Assembly (NCBI GenBank): GCA_964450405.1
Contig: CAYVCQ010000001.1
Location: 248,001 to 312,000, forward strand
DNA: 64,000 nt
From: WRGT01 sp964450405
GTDB taxonomy: Bacteria > Spirochaetota > UBA4802 > UBA5550
Direction of reading: 5' to 3'
Below, in pieces: positions 41,471-50,179 of the stretch. Position 1 is the first letter of the stretch; every line of letters starts with the position of its first letter. Position numbers and translations under genes: made by a program. The notes beneath the pieces are model-generated. The model saw only the letters and a program-made list of their open reading frames with translations, made no database searches and had not been told where the DNA came from.

Positions 41471-42544
41471 CTATCCTTTTATATTAGAAAGAATCAAATC
41501 TCCCATTTCTTTTGTGCCGATTAGTTTTTTTCCTGAAGACATTATATCTCCGGTTCTATAACCCTGCTCAAGTGCTTTCTCAATTGAACTGAAAATCAAA
41601 TTATACGCTTCATTTAAACCGAAACTGTATTTCATCATCATCGCAGCAGAGAGAATCTGTGCAATAGGATTTGCTATCCCTTTACCTGCAATATCCGGAG
41701 CTGATCCGCCTGAAGGCTCGTACAGTCCAAACGCGCCGTCAGAAAGTGAAGCTGAAGGGAGCATACCGATTGAACCGGTGATCATAGATGCCTCGTCGGA
41801 GAGAATATCTCCAAACATATTATCACACAGCATAACATCAAACTGATGAGGATCTTTAACAAGCTGCATCGCAGCATTATCCACATAGAGATGATTCAAC
41901 GCAACTTGAGGATATTCCTTTGCAACCTCCTCCACAACCTCTCTCCATAGAAGAGAAGTTGAAAGAACATTAGCCTTATCTATTGAGGTAACTTTTTTGT
42001 TACGCTTCATCGCGGTTTCAAATGCAACTTTTGTTATTCTTACAATTTCAGGTTTTGTATAAATCAGCGTATCAAATCCTTTGTTTTCATCCTTGAATTT
42101 CGGCTGACCGAAATATATTCCGCCAGTGAGCTCTCTGATGATCATTATATCAAATCCGCTCCCTATAATCTCAGACTTAAGAGGAGATGCCTCCTTAAGT
42201 TCTTTAAAAATTATAGCAGGTCTGAGATTTGCATAGAGATTAAAATGCTTTCGCAATGGGAGAAGTGCTCCTCTCTCCGGCTGTTTTTCAGCGGGAAGTT
42301 TTTCCCACTTTGGTCCGCCCACTGATCCGAAAAGTACCGCATCCGAATCTTCACATGTTTTTACAGTATATTCAGGGAGAGGCTCGCCATGATTATCAAG
42401 AGCAGCACCTCCTACGTCCGCATAAGTAAATGCTAATTCTATACCAAAAATTCCCGAAACTTTATTTAATACTTTTATTGCTTCCTCAACTACCTCAGGA
42501 CCGATTCCGTCGCCCGGGAGTACTGCTATTTTTTTAACTGACAT
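41471..42544 (-). CDS. leuB: 3-isopropylmalate dehydrogenase
   Basis: 357 residues, full length. Decarboxylating dehydrogenase family: KIAVLPGDGIGPEVVEEAIK, GSVGGPKWEKLP, LRKHFNLYANLRPA (substrate Arg residues), RELTGGIYFG (LeuB signature), metal-binding CDNMFGDILSDEASMITGS and the NAD-binding GLYEPSGGSAPDIAGKGIAN. It oxidises 3-isopropylmalate in leucine synthesis. No other leu gene is in the window, so the pathway genes are scattered or upstream elsewhere. Confidence 0.96.
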   Translation of the reverse strand: MSVKKIAVLPGDGIGPEVVEEAIKVLNKVSGIFGIELAFTYADVGGAALDNHGEPLPEYTVKTCEDSDAVLFGSVGGPKWEKLPAEKQPERGALLPLRKHFNLYANLRPAIIFKELKEASPLKSEIIGSGFDIMIIRELTGGIYFGQPKFKDENKGFDTLIYTKPEIVRITKVAFETAMKRNKKVTSIDKANVLSTSLLWREVVEEVAKEYPQVALNHLYVDNAAMQLVKDPHQFDVMLCDNMFGDILSDEASMITGSIGMLPSASLSDGAFGLYEPSGGSAPDIAGKGIANPIAQILSAAMMMKYSFGLNEAYNLIFSSIEKALEQGYRTGDIMSSGKKLIGTKEMGDLILSNIKG

Positions 42545-42908
42545 ATTCTGCTCCAGATTTATTTGTTAAATCTATCAGAAATCAAAAGATAATTTATCCT
42601 GTCAAACTAAAATCAGAGAATATTTGCAGATGCTGTAAAAACTTCATTTTAAAACGGTACCTCCTATAGTAAGTAGCGCAATTTAATTAAATACAGACCT
42701 TTCTTGTGTATTATTTCACTTCTTCCCAAGCAGGCGCTGCTGTTAACTGAAATGTATCATCCCCGTGACTTCGGTGCGTAGGAAAACATAATTAAATACG
42801 GTTTTTAATCAGTTGTTCTAAACGCTGTAATTTTAAAAATTTGTTTATTGCAAAAAAAATCACTATATAATAGATTAAACATGATTCAATTTATTATAGG
42901 AGAATTAT
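42545..42908 (+). promoter_or_regulatory. Intergenic region with the promoter of the papain-like protease
   Basis: A consensus -10 TATAAT lies at 42866-42871, about 37 bp before the ATG at 42909; the best -35 candidates upstream (TTTATT, TTGTTT) are poor. AGGAGA precedes the start. CCCGTGACTTCGGTGCG near 42762 can form a small hairpin. Nothing else seen in this 364-bp gap. Confidence 0.45.
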
Positions 42909-44141
42909 ATGAAAGAGAGAAATTTTATTAAAATAAAAACAATATGGGGAATGATATTAATTCTTGCAGTTACAATGTCTACTTCCGCGGTTAATGCGCA
43001 GAAAACTACAAAAAAAGATATTCTTAAGCAGTATCAGGAAGATAAAAAAAGAATCGGAAGAACCGACCAGGAAATTAAAGACACGATGAATAACGTGGTT
43101 GCAGATTTAAAAAAGAAAAATAAAAAGTTCACCGTTGAATTGAACGAAATGATGAAATATAAAATTTCCGAAATTACAGGAACCAAACCCCCCTCTGAAG
43201 ATGAGTTAAGAAAGAAGGAAGAGGAAAGAAGAAAAAAAGAGGAAATTGAGCGTCAGAAAAACGAAAAACGACGACAGGAAGAGTTGAGACGTCTCGAAGA
43301 AGAGAGAAAAAGAAGAGAAGATCAGATAAATAAAGAAGAAGATAAAAGAAAACAGGAAGAGCTGAGAAAAAGAGAAGAGGAGAGAAGGAAGCAGGAGGAC
43401 AAAAAACGTAACGATGAGATGAATAAAGCCGACATGGCGGATCGTAATATTCCTGCTGATATGTCACCTTCACTTTCACTTGCCTCCTTCGCATGGAACG
43501 GAAGTAAAACATCCACAATAGTTCAGTATCAGGGAATATGCGGAAGCTGCTGGGCCTTTACGTCTGCTGCAGTATATGAAACAGATTATCTGTTAAAGAA
43601 CGGTAAAACTGTTGATATCTCCGAACAGGCTATTCTAGACTGCGCTGTTGATAAAAATGGTAATGACGCCGGAAGTTGTGACGGCGGATGGTATGGCGGA
43701 GTTTTTGATTATTTAACTATTAATGGTGCAAGAACAGAAAACGAATCTCCGTATAAAACAAAACAGGGATCATGTTCTTTTTCAGGAAAAACAAAATTTA
43801 CTGTAACTAAATGGGGCTACGTAAGAAGAGACGCGGGAACACCATCTGTTAAAGAGATGAAAGAGGCCATTGCCAAATACGGTGCAATCGCGGCAACTGT
43901 AAAAGTAACTCCGGCTTTCCAGGCATATAAAAGCGGAATTTTTGATGAGCATGCTTCGGTCTCGGGACCGAATGATGTAAACCATGCAATAACAATTGTT
44001 GGATGGGATGACACAAAACAGGCTTATCTTGTAAAAAATTCCTGGGGACCGAACTGGGGAGAAAAAGGTTATATCTGGGTTGAATACGGATCTAATAATA
44101 TCGGTTACGGGGCTGCATGGGTTGTTGTAGCCAAAGAATAG
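42909..44141 (+). CDS. Secreted papain-like (C1A) cysteine protease with a charged coiled-coil prodomain
   Basis: 410 residues. Signal peptide about 1-30 (STSAVNA). Residues about 98-173 are an extremely Glu/Lys/Arg-rich coiled coil. The peptidase domain follows from about 185: oxyanion Gln208 in VQYQGICGSCWAFTSA with nucleophile Cys214, GNDAGSCDGGW, His359 in VNHAITIVGWDD and Asn377 in KNSWGPNWGEKGY. All catalytic residues are present. The replacement of the usual I29 prodomain by a coiled coil is unusual. Bacterial C1A proteases are uncommon. It is followed 14 bp later by a chagasin-like inhibitor gene. Confidence 0.9.
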   Translation: MKERNFIKIKTIWGMILILAVTMSTSAVNAQKTTKKDILKQYQEDKKRIGRTDQEIKDTMNNVVADLKKKNKKFTVELNEMMKYKISEITGTKPPSEDELRKKEEERRKKEEIERQKNEKRRQEELRRLEEERKRREDQINKEEDKRKQEELRKREEERRKQEDKKRNDEMNKADMADRNIPADMSPSLSLASFAWNGSKTSTIVQYQGICGSCWAFTSAAVYETDYLLKNGKTVDISEQAILDCAVDKNGNDAGSCDGGWYGGVFDYLTINGARTENESPYKTKQGSCSFSGKTKFTVTKWGYVRRDAGTPSVKEMKEAIAKYGAIAATVKVTPAFQAYKSGIFDEHASVSGPNDVNHAITIVGWDDTKQAYLVKNSWGPNWGEKGYIWVEYGSNNIGYGAAWVVVAKE

Positions 44142-44155
44142 TGTGGAGTATACAA

Positions 44156-44548
44156 ATGATTTTAAAAAAATATATAATCGCAGTTCCATTTTTAATATTT
44201 TTAATAACAGGATGCACCACATCACCGGCAATCATTGTGAAAGCCGGTGACCGTGATCAGATAGTTACAGCAAAGGCCGGTAAAACATTTTCAATACAAC
44301 TGGAAGCTCAGCTCAGTACGGGCTACAGCTGGAAACTCGCCGAAGTTCCAGTATCTCTTAAAATAATTGAAGAGAATGTGTTAACCGATAAGAGTGATAC
44401 CGATAAAACCGGCGGTTATGAAACTCAGGAATTTGTTTTCAGGTCAAAGGAAAAAGGAGAGGTTACTCTTACTTTCAGATACGGAAGACACTGGAAGGGA
44501 AAACCGGACTATGCTAAAATTTCGGTAGTTAAAGTGAAGGTAGAATAG
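44156..44548 (+). CDS. Chagasin-like (I42) cysteine protease inhibitor lipoprotein
   Basis: 130 residues from the ATG at 44156 (GGAG upstream). Lipobox LITGC (Cys20). The chagasin/ICP fold is marked by three loops: L2 LSTGYSWKL (family NPTTGY-W), L4 KTGGYETQEFVF (GxGG type, here with GG86-87), and L6 YGRHWKG (family RPW, here R-H-W). These loops block papain-type active sites. Paired with the C1A protease gene just upstream, it is almost certainly its cognate inhibitor or periplasmic safeguard (inference from context). Confidence 0.85.
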   Translation: MILKKYIIAVPFLIFLITGCTTSPAIIVKAGDRDQIVTAKAGKTFSIQLEAQLSTGYSWKLAEVPVSLKIIEENVLTDKSDTDKTGGYETQEFVFRSKEKGEVTLTFRYGRHWKGKPDYAKISVVKVKVE

Positions 44549-44871
44549 TTCTGATTCACACCATCAGAACGAAACCGGTATCAATAACAAAAACAGGGTT
44601 GTTGCCTGTTACAAAAGAAACAATCCTGTCGTATAAAATTTTATTTTAGAAGTAGTATATTCTGAATCCGCTAAAATAGTTCTCGACATTTTTCATATAT
44701 TAAAATTCATTCAAAAAACTAAGAATCAAAACTGCACTCACTGGAGTTGATGAGATTGATTAAATCTTACCGGAAAACTATTTCTGTTTCATTCCAGACA
44801 ACAAGTATTCAATTCGCAATGTTCACATTCAATTTGAATTTTATTCAAAAATTTATATTAAGGAAATTGTT
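44549..44871. other. Intergenic gap with a stem-loop after the inhibitor gene
   Basis: GTTCTGAT (44548-44555) pairs exactly with ATCAGAAC (44563-44570) directly after the stop, but no T-run follows. ACAGGGTTGTTGCCTGT near 44600 gives a second weak hairpin. The rest of the 323-bp gap is AT-rich without a recognised feature. Confidence 0.5.
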
Positions 44872-45534
44872 ATGAAAAAAATGCTACTTATTATCTTATC
44901 TTTTATTTTTTTAAATGCCTGTATCACAGATCGTTATTACAAATGTAAAATCAATAACGATTTCAAACCAAAGGGAAATTCGATTACCATTATTTCACAA
45001 TCTGATGATAAGATCGATATACTTCTCAGAGATAGGATGGCTGAATTGTTTGATAACTACAGTACTTTGAAAGCAAAAATAACATCTAAGTCCAAAGTGA
45101 ATCCGCCCTTTACCTCAACTGATACCGATGTTGTTGAAAACTTAAATAGTGTTGATGCAAAAAGTGTAGAGGCCCTTTCAGAAAAATACAAAACTGATTA
45201 TATTATGATATTATGGCTATCTCCAGTTATGACTGAAAACTTTTATAAAAATTCTGATTCGAAGATACACTTTTCTAATTCAAGTAAAGTGTATTATCAG
45301 TTAATTGGAAATCCGGGAAATATTTTAATAAGCAGCGGTTATAATGTAATAACCTGGTATGAAAAGCATGAAAATATGGATACTGTAGAAGTACAGGCTG
45401 TCGGGACAAAAAAGAAGTCCAAGGAATTTAGTAATGATACGACTGCTTACTCTTTAGAAGCTGCAATACCACAAAGTGGCGGCTGGTTAATTCAGTCTCT
45501 AGCTGATAAACTTGATGTATTACGCCCGAAATAA
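44872..45534 (+). CDS. Hypothetical lipoprotein, 220 aa
   Basis: Lipobox LNAC (Cys17) after a short signal. The mature protein has an alternating strand/helix pattern (SITIISQSDDKIDILLRDRM, YKTDYIMILWLSPVMTE) similar in style to CsgG- or TolB-like envelope domains, but I cannot assign a family. AAGGAAATTGTT ribosome binding site. It lies between the protease pair and the SUMF1-fold gene on the same strand. Confidence 0.6.
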   Translation: MKKMLLIILSFIFLNACITDRYYKCKINNDFKPKGNSITIISQSDDKIDILLRDRMAELFDNYSTLKAKITSKSKVNPPFTSTDTDVVENLNSVDAKSVEALSEKYKTDYIMILWLSPVMTENFYKNSDSKIHFSNSSKVYYQLIGNPGNILISSGYNVITWYEKHENMDTVEVQAVGTKKKSKEFSNDTTAYSLEAAIPQSGGWLIQSLADKLDVLRPK

Positions 45535-45606
45535 GTTTTAATTAATTTAATAAATTTTAAAAAAATATTACGCTGCATACGATTTAATTTAATACCGGGA
45601 ATTTTA

Positions 45607-46731
45607 ATGAAACTAATACGGAACCGATTTATAAAAACAATCATTCTAATTGCTATTTTTGCTATTTTTCTTACTGCAAAAATTAATATCGCTCAATCAA
45701 CTTCTGAAATCATCGGTAAAATTGGAAACGTTGATCCGGCTTCCGGGGAGATTTTCGTTAATGTCCCATCTACCAGCGCAATGATTGAAATGGGCGATTT
45801 ACTTTTTGTAAAAATTAATGAAGATATAGTGGTTCTTCGTGCTACTTTCCCGATGCAGACAATGTCAAAATGCAAACTGTTGCCAAATCACCGGAATTAT
45901 TTTTCAAAGTTAACCAGGGGAATGGAAGTATTTAAATATTATAGAGGAGTAGAGAAGGACGGAGAAGAAGCTGCAGTAATGCCCGGCAAGCCTGGAGAAA
46001 TAAGAAAAATCGGATTGATCGACTTTATTTATATTCCTGATGGTACTTTTCTGATGGGATCTCCAGAAGGTGAAGGGAATGAAGATGAAAATCCTCAGCA
46101 CAAAGTAGCTATTGATGGATTCTGGATGAGCAAACATGAGGTAACTCAAAAGCAGTATAAGACTATAACAGGAACTAATCCCAGTAAATTTAAAGGTAAA
46201 CCTGATAATCCCGTTGAACAGGTGAGCTGGCAGGAGGCAAAAATTTTTTGTGATCAATTCAGTGAAAGATATGGAGTGACAGTACGACTCCCCTTTGAAG
46301 CTGAATGGGAATACGCTGCAAGGAGCGGGACAAATACAAAATATTACTGGGGAGACAGTTCAGAAACTGATATTGTAAATCAGTATGCGGTATATGGAAC
46401 AGGCAGTTCTGTTAAAGAGGAAAAAAATAACGGTTACGGAACACACAAGGTAGGTACAAAAAAACCTAATAGTTTCGGTTTATATGATATGTCCGGAAAT
46501 GTTTCCGAATTTTGTAAAGACTGGTATGACGACTGGGATGGCCAGAATTATTACACAAAAAGTGCTGCTAAAAATCCAAATGGTGCGTGGTCTGGAACAA
46601 ACCGTGTAGTTCGCGGCGGTTCATGGAGTAACGAAGCCGGATTATTGCGTTCAGCCAGCCGGAGATACACTATTCCTCGTAACATCTCCGAACAATATGG
46701 CTTTAGATTGGTCCTTGTCCCTGTTAAATAA
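45607..46731 (+). CDS. Exported SUMF1/FGE-fold protein without the catalytic cysteine
   Basis: 374 residues. Signal peptide about 1-29. A short beta domain (about 35-110), then a sulfatase-modifying-factor fold: FIYIPDGTFLMGSPEGEGNE, DGFWMSKHEVTQKQY, PVEQVSWQEAKIFCDQFSER, RLPFEAEWEYAARSG, NSFGLYDMSGNVSEFCKDWY and VVRGGSWSNEAGLLRSASRR. In true formylglycine-generating enzymes a Cys follows the GGSW segment; here it is Asn, so it is likely a binding or structural relative. Such proteins are often fused or linked to proteases and kinases. Confidence 0.85.
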   Translation: MKLIRNRFIKTIILIAIFAIFLTAKINIAQSTSEIIGKIGNVDPASGEIFVNVPSTSAMIEMGDLLFVKINEDIVVLRATFPMQTMSKCKLLPNHRNYFSKLTRGMEVFKYYRGVEKDGEEAAVMPGKPGEIRKIGLIDFIYIPDGTFLMGSPEGEGNEDENPQHKVAIDGFWMSKHEVTQKQYKTITGTNPSKFKGKPDNPVEQVSWQEAKIFCDQFSERYGVTVRLPFEAEWEYAARSGTNTKYYWGDSSETDIVNQYAVYGTGSSVKEEKNNGYGTHKVGTKKPNSFGLYDMSGNVSEFCKDWYDDWDGQNYYTKSAAKNPNGAWSGTNRVVRGGSWSNEAGLLRSASRRYTIPRNISEQYGFRLVLVPVK

Positions 46732-46943
46732 TTCAGAAATTATTAGTCTCGAACAAACTTTTTTATCATCATAATTGCAGTGTAAAGTTTAAAAAATAAA
46801 ACAATGCCCGATTCGGCCGTATGAACATAACAGAGAATTCGTCAACTAAATTGGATTGTGAACACGACAGCTGGCAGCAAAGCGTGATTTTTTCTATAAG
46901 TATTCCGGCTAACAGATAGAGAAGATGAAACATACATAACGCC

Positions 46944-48380
46944 TCAACGTCCCATACTCTGAAAAACTTCACTGTATTTATTTGATGCATTCCAGAATAG
47001 ATAACCATTCGCACCGGAATCATTAGAGCCTTTAACCTGCTCAGTTATATATGATGCATTATAGCGTGATACTCTCCATCCGAATGCCTGGAGCCAGGGA
47101 CGAACTATAACCTTTCCGCCGGATAACTCGACAACCTTTCTGCATCCCTCAAGAATAAAGTGATATGGATTATCACCGGGATTTTTGAATCCATCAAATT
47201 TATCAGCAAAGTGAGATGGATAAAGCATAGGTGAAATAATATCACAGTGCTGTGCCAGCAGCGCGATCTGCTGCCCGGTAGTATTTATATCTTCAGGCTT
47301 GCCCCATGCCACAACTCCGAAAATATCTATCGAAAGAAAAGCTCCGGCTGCTTTTATCTGTGCATGCGCTCTCTTTAAAAAACCGGCAATAATGTCAACT
47401 CTCTCCATCTTTCCTTCATTGTAGGCAAAATGAGCATCCCCCTGATCTCCAGTTGTGGGAAATCTGATGTAATCAAACTGTACCTCGTCAACTCCTGACT
47501 CTGCCAATTCAACGGCAAGCGCGATGTTGTAATCCTGAACCTTTTTATTACTCGGGTCGCACCACATCTCATGAGACCCGGGATTCCATTCCCGCCCGGT
47601 GCTCTTTGATTTAATTCTTGTTGATGGATCTGAAGTCCATAGAAGCTGATCGTGAAAAACAGCAATTCTTGCTATAACATAAATTCCATTCAATCTGCAC
47701 TGACGGATAAGAAGCGGAAGATTATCTATTGCGCCCTGCCTGGAGAGATTGTAATCACGAACCTCTTTAACCCGGCTCTTTGTATGAACGATACCGGTTA
47801 CATCCTTCACATCAAATACAATTGCATTAATCCCCATTGCTTTCAGTGACGGAAGTTTGGAAAGGAAGGACTCCCCACCTGCATTATCACCCGAGAAATA
47901 TAAACCTTTAGTAAACATAATTTTTCCGGATCTATTTCCTTTATTGTCCAGAATAAAAGGGGGTAGAGATTTTTCTAATAGAACAATCTCTCCGGAATTT
48001 ATAATATTCTGATTAATTCTATTTTTAGATAGAATATCCTGTTTCATGCTATATAATTTATAATAATCGGTCAGTTCAATTGCACCGGCAGAAAGCTCCC
48101 CCAGTGAGGTATTTTTATTACCTTTAAAGAAGAGCATATTCGCAAAATGGAACAAGTTTTCCGGCAGTTTAGAATAGGTTTTTTCATATTTTTTATAACT
48201 GCTTCCGTCAATAACGGTAACAGCATCTATGGAAGATTCATAAAGATTGAATATACTGATGAAACCAGACCTGATACTATCACTAATATACACAAGACTT
48301 GTAAAGCTTGCCGCAATTAAAAATATTGCTGCGATGAATGAAACTCCTGCTAAAGAAAAATATTTAAGTCTTTGTGACAT
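46944..48380 (-). CDS. Putative glycoside hydrolase (DUF4015, GHL10-like)
   Basis: About 478 residues from the ATG at 48380, preferred over 48398 because AGGGATATAT precedes it. Signal anchor at the N-terminus, then a TIM-barrel typical of DUF4015: LKAMGINAIVFDVKDVTGIV, IYVIARIAVFHDQLLW, SGVDEVQFDYIRFPTTGDQG (barrel strand with likely acidic residues), LSIDIFGVVAWG and PMLYPSHF. It is thought to act on glycans in the envelope; substrate unknown. Convergent with the SUMF1-fold gene, with a featureless 212-bp gap. Confidence 0.85.
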   Translation of the reverse strand: MSQRLKYFSLAGVSFIAAIFLIAASFTSLVYISDSIRSGFISIFNLYESSIDAVTVIDGSSYKKYEKTYSKLPENLFHFANMLFFKGNKNTSLGELSAGAIELTDYYKLYSMKQDILSKNRINQNIINSGEIVLLEKSLPPFILDNKGNRSGKIMFTKGLYFSGDNAGGESFLSKLPSLKAMGINAIVFDVKDVTGIVHTKSRVKEVRDYNLSRQGAIDNLPLLIRQCRLNGIYVIARIAVFHDQLLWTSDPSTRIKSKSTGREWNPGSHEMWCDPSNKKVQDYNIALAVELAESGVDEVQFDYIRFPTTGDQGDAHFAYNEGKMERVDIIAGFLKRAHAQIKAAGAFLSIDIFGVVAWGKPEDINTTGQQIALLAQHCDIISPMLYPSHFADKFDGFKNPGDNPYHFILEGCRKVVELSGGKVIVRPWLQAFGWRVSRYNASYITEQVKGSNDSGANGYLFWNASNKYSEVFQSMGR

Positions 48381-48617
48381 ATATATCCCTGTCTTCATTA
48401 AAAATGTGTAATTTTATATACTCATTAAAAATAAAATATTCCCGGAGTAAACAAAAAAAATTATTGAATAATAATGACTTTGATAAAATAAACTGGTATC
48501 TATAAGGTACTATGTTAAAATGATGCTGAGGCTGCAAGCAGCAGTAATCTATTCTTAAATATTTCAGAGATTTGACTCAAAAAAAAATGCATACAGCAGT
48601 TATAATATATTAAAATT

Positions 48618-49406
48618 ATGATAAAACAATCAATTATTAAAACAGGATCTAAAGCACTCTCGATATGGAGAGGTATACTCGACTTTTTAGATTATACTAA
48701 ATCAATTATTTTTTCATTGAGATCACTCAGATATTTGAGCTTCAGGTCAATCTATAATATTATAATCAACCAGACAAAATTCACCGGCGTTGATGCTCTC
48801 AGAATTGTAATGATTATTGCTCTGCTTCTCGGTGGAACAGTTATCATCCAGGCTCTTACAAGTCTGCCTAAATTCGGAGTTGAGGGTTTTCTTGGCAACA
48901 TTCTTGTAATTATAATTGCCCGCGAGCTGGGTCCCCTGGCCACAGCGCTTATTGTAATCGCAAGATCCGGAACTGCCATTGCAACAGAGATTTCTGTTCA
49001 GAAATGGTCGCGGGAAATTCTCTCAATGGAACTGATGGGAATAGATACAAAACTCTACATTATTTTCCCGAGGATAATCGCTTCTATCATTTCCATTACT
49101 TCACTTATTTTTATATTTGATATCGTTGCATTTATCGGAGGATATATCATCTCACAAACTGTTGTTTATATCCCGGCAGATGTATTTGCTCAAACATTGA
49201 TTGATTCATTTACCTTTAAAGATATAATTGCCGCACTGATCAAGAGTGTAATATTCGGAATTACCATTCCGCTGATATGCTGTTACTACGGATTAAAGCC
49301 ATCATCAAAATTTGAAATACCGATGTTCGTTTCGAAAGCGGTAATACGGACGCTTTTTGTTTCTATTATTGTTAATATTATGGTTTCTCTGCTATTTTAT
49401 TTATGA
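48618..49406 (+). CDS. MlaE-type permease of an Mce operon
   Basis: 262 residues. MlaE features: LLGGTVIIQALTSLPKFGVE, ARELGPLATALIVIARSGTA followed by IATEISVQKWSREILSME, IFDIVAFIGGYIISQ and SVIFGITIPLICCYYG. It forms the membrane part of a lipid transporter with the next two genes. No clear ribosome binding site before the ATG at 48618. Compared with the copy at 11985 it is more divergent in the second half. Confidence 0.88.
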   Translation: MIKQSIIKTGSKALSIWRGILDFLDYTKSIIFSLRSLRYLSFRSIYNIIINQTKFTGVDALRIVMIIALLLGGTVIIQALTSLPKFGVEGFLGNILVIIIARELGPLATALIVIARSGTAIATEISVQKWSREILSMELMGIDTKLYIIFPRIIASIISITSLIFIFDIVAFIGGYIISQTVVYIPADVFAQTLIDSFTFKDIIAALIKSVIFGITIPLICCYYGLKPSSKFEIPMFVSKAVIRTLFVSIIVNIMVSLLFYL

Positions 49407-49420
49407 GAGAGGATTGTTAA

Positions 49421-50179
49421 TTGGACGACCTGATACTTGATGTAAGAAATGTTACATATACAGTAAACGACATGATACTGCTGAATGATATTTCATTCAG
49501 TTTAAAACGTGGTGATAACCTGCTGGTATTCGGGCCGGAGGGATCAGGTATTACTAATCTATTTGATCTTATAGTGCGAACAGATTCCGGATATGAAGGG
49601 GACGTTTTATACAATGGAGAGTCCCTTAAGATGCTCGATTATTTCGGCCAGCTTATGTATAAAAAAGATCTGGGCTACGTACATGGAGACTATGGTCTTT
49701 TAAGTAATATGACCGTTGAACAGAATGTCTCCCTTCCGCTTGAGTATCATTCAAAAATGCCCATGTCGCAAATAAAAAAATATGTCGGCAAAATTTTATA
49801 CGACCTCAATCTTGATCACTGCAGAAAATTGAGACCCTTTGATCTGGCAAAATCTGAAATTTTAAAAGCTGCCTTTGCGAGATCACTGGCGATGGATCCT
49901 GATCTGCTGTATCTTGAATATGCCTTTGAGGATCAATGTCCGCTCAACGTCAAGACCATGATGAATATTTTAACCGAAAGATCCAAAATTCCCGATAAAT
50001 CGATTATAAATATTACATATTATCCATGGAATTTTATTGATATTTCCGATCTATTTATTATGTTTTTCAATGGGAGAATAGTTTTCAATGGATCTAAGGA
50101 GGATTTTTTAAATTCTACTAATCCATATCTTATACAGTATAAAAACAAGTCTATTGAAGGTCCTATGGTAATTCTATGA
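49421..50179 (+). CDS. Degenerate MlaF-like ABC ATPase subunit (pseudo-ATPase)
   Basis: 252 residues, TTG start with GAGAGG upstream. Overall ABC ATPase layout is kept (ILLNDISFSLKRGDNLLVFG, DLGYVHGDYGLLSNMTVEQN, FNGRIVFNGSKEDF), but catalytic motifs are lost: Walker A reads GPEGSGIT with Ile44 in place of Lys, the signature LSGGQ region reads FDLAKSEILKAAFARSLAM, Walker B reads LLYLEYAF instead of hhhhDEP, and the H-loop region reads INITYYPW without His. It should not hydrolyse ATP in the usual way. The frame is intact and it overlaps the next gene by 4 bp, so it is not an obvious pseudogene. Confidence 0.85.
   Translation: MDDLILDVRNVTYTVNDMILLNDISFSLKRGDNLLVFGPEGSGITNLFDLIVRTDSGYEGDVLYNGESLKMLDYFGQLMYKKDLGYVHGDYGLLSNMTVEQNVSLPLEYHSKMPMSQIKKYVGKILYDLNLDHCRKLRPFDLAKSEILKAAFARSLAMDPDLLYLEYAFEDQCPLNVKTMMNILTERSKIPDKSIINITYYPWNFIDISDLFIMFFNGRIVFNGSKEDFLNSTNPYLIQYKNKSIEGPMVIL

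Noticed and set aside
43174..43518. Phe/Ser/Leu-rich minus-strand ORFs
   Set aside because: Mirror image of the Glu/Lys coiled coil of the papain-like protease; the composition is a direct complement effect.
45607..46731. Functional formylglycine-generating enzyme
   Set aside because: The Cys after the GGSW motif is absent, so the specific activity is not claimed.
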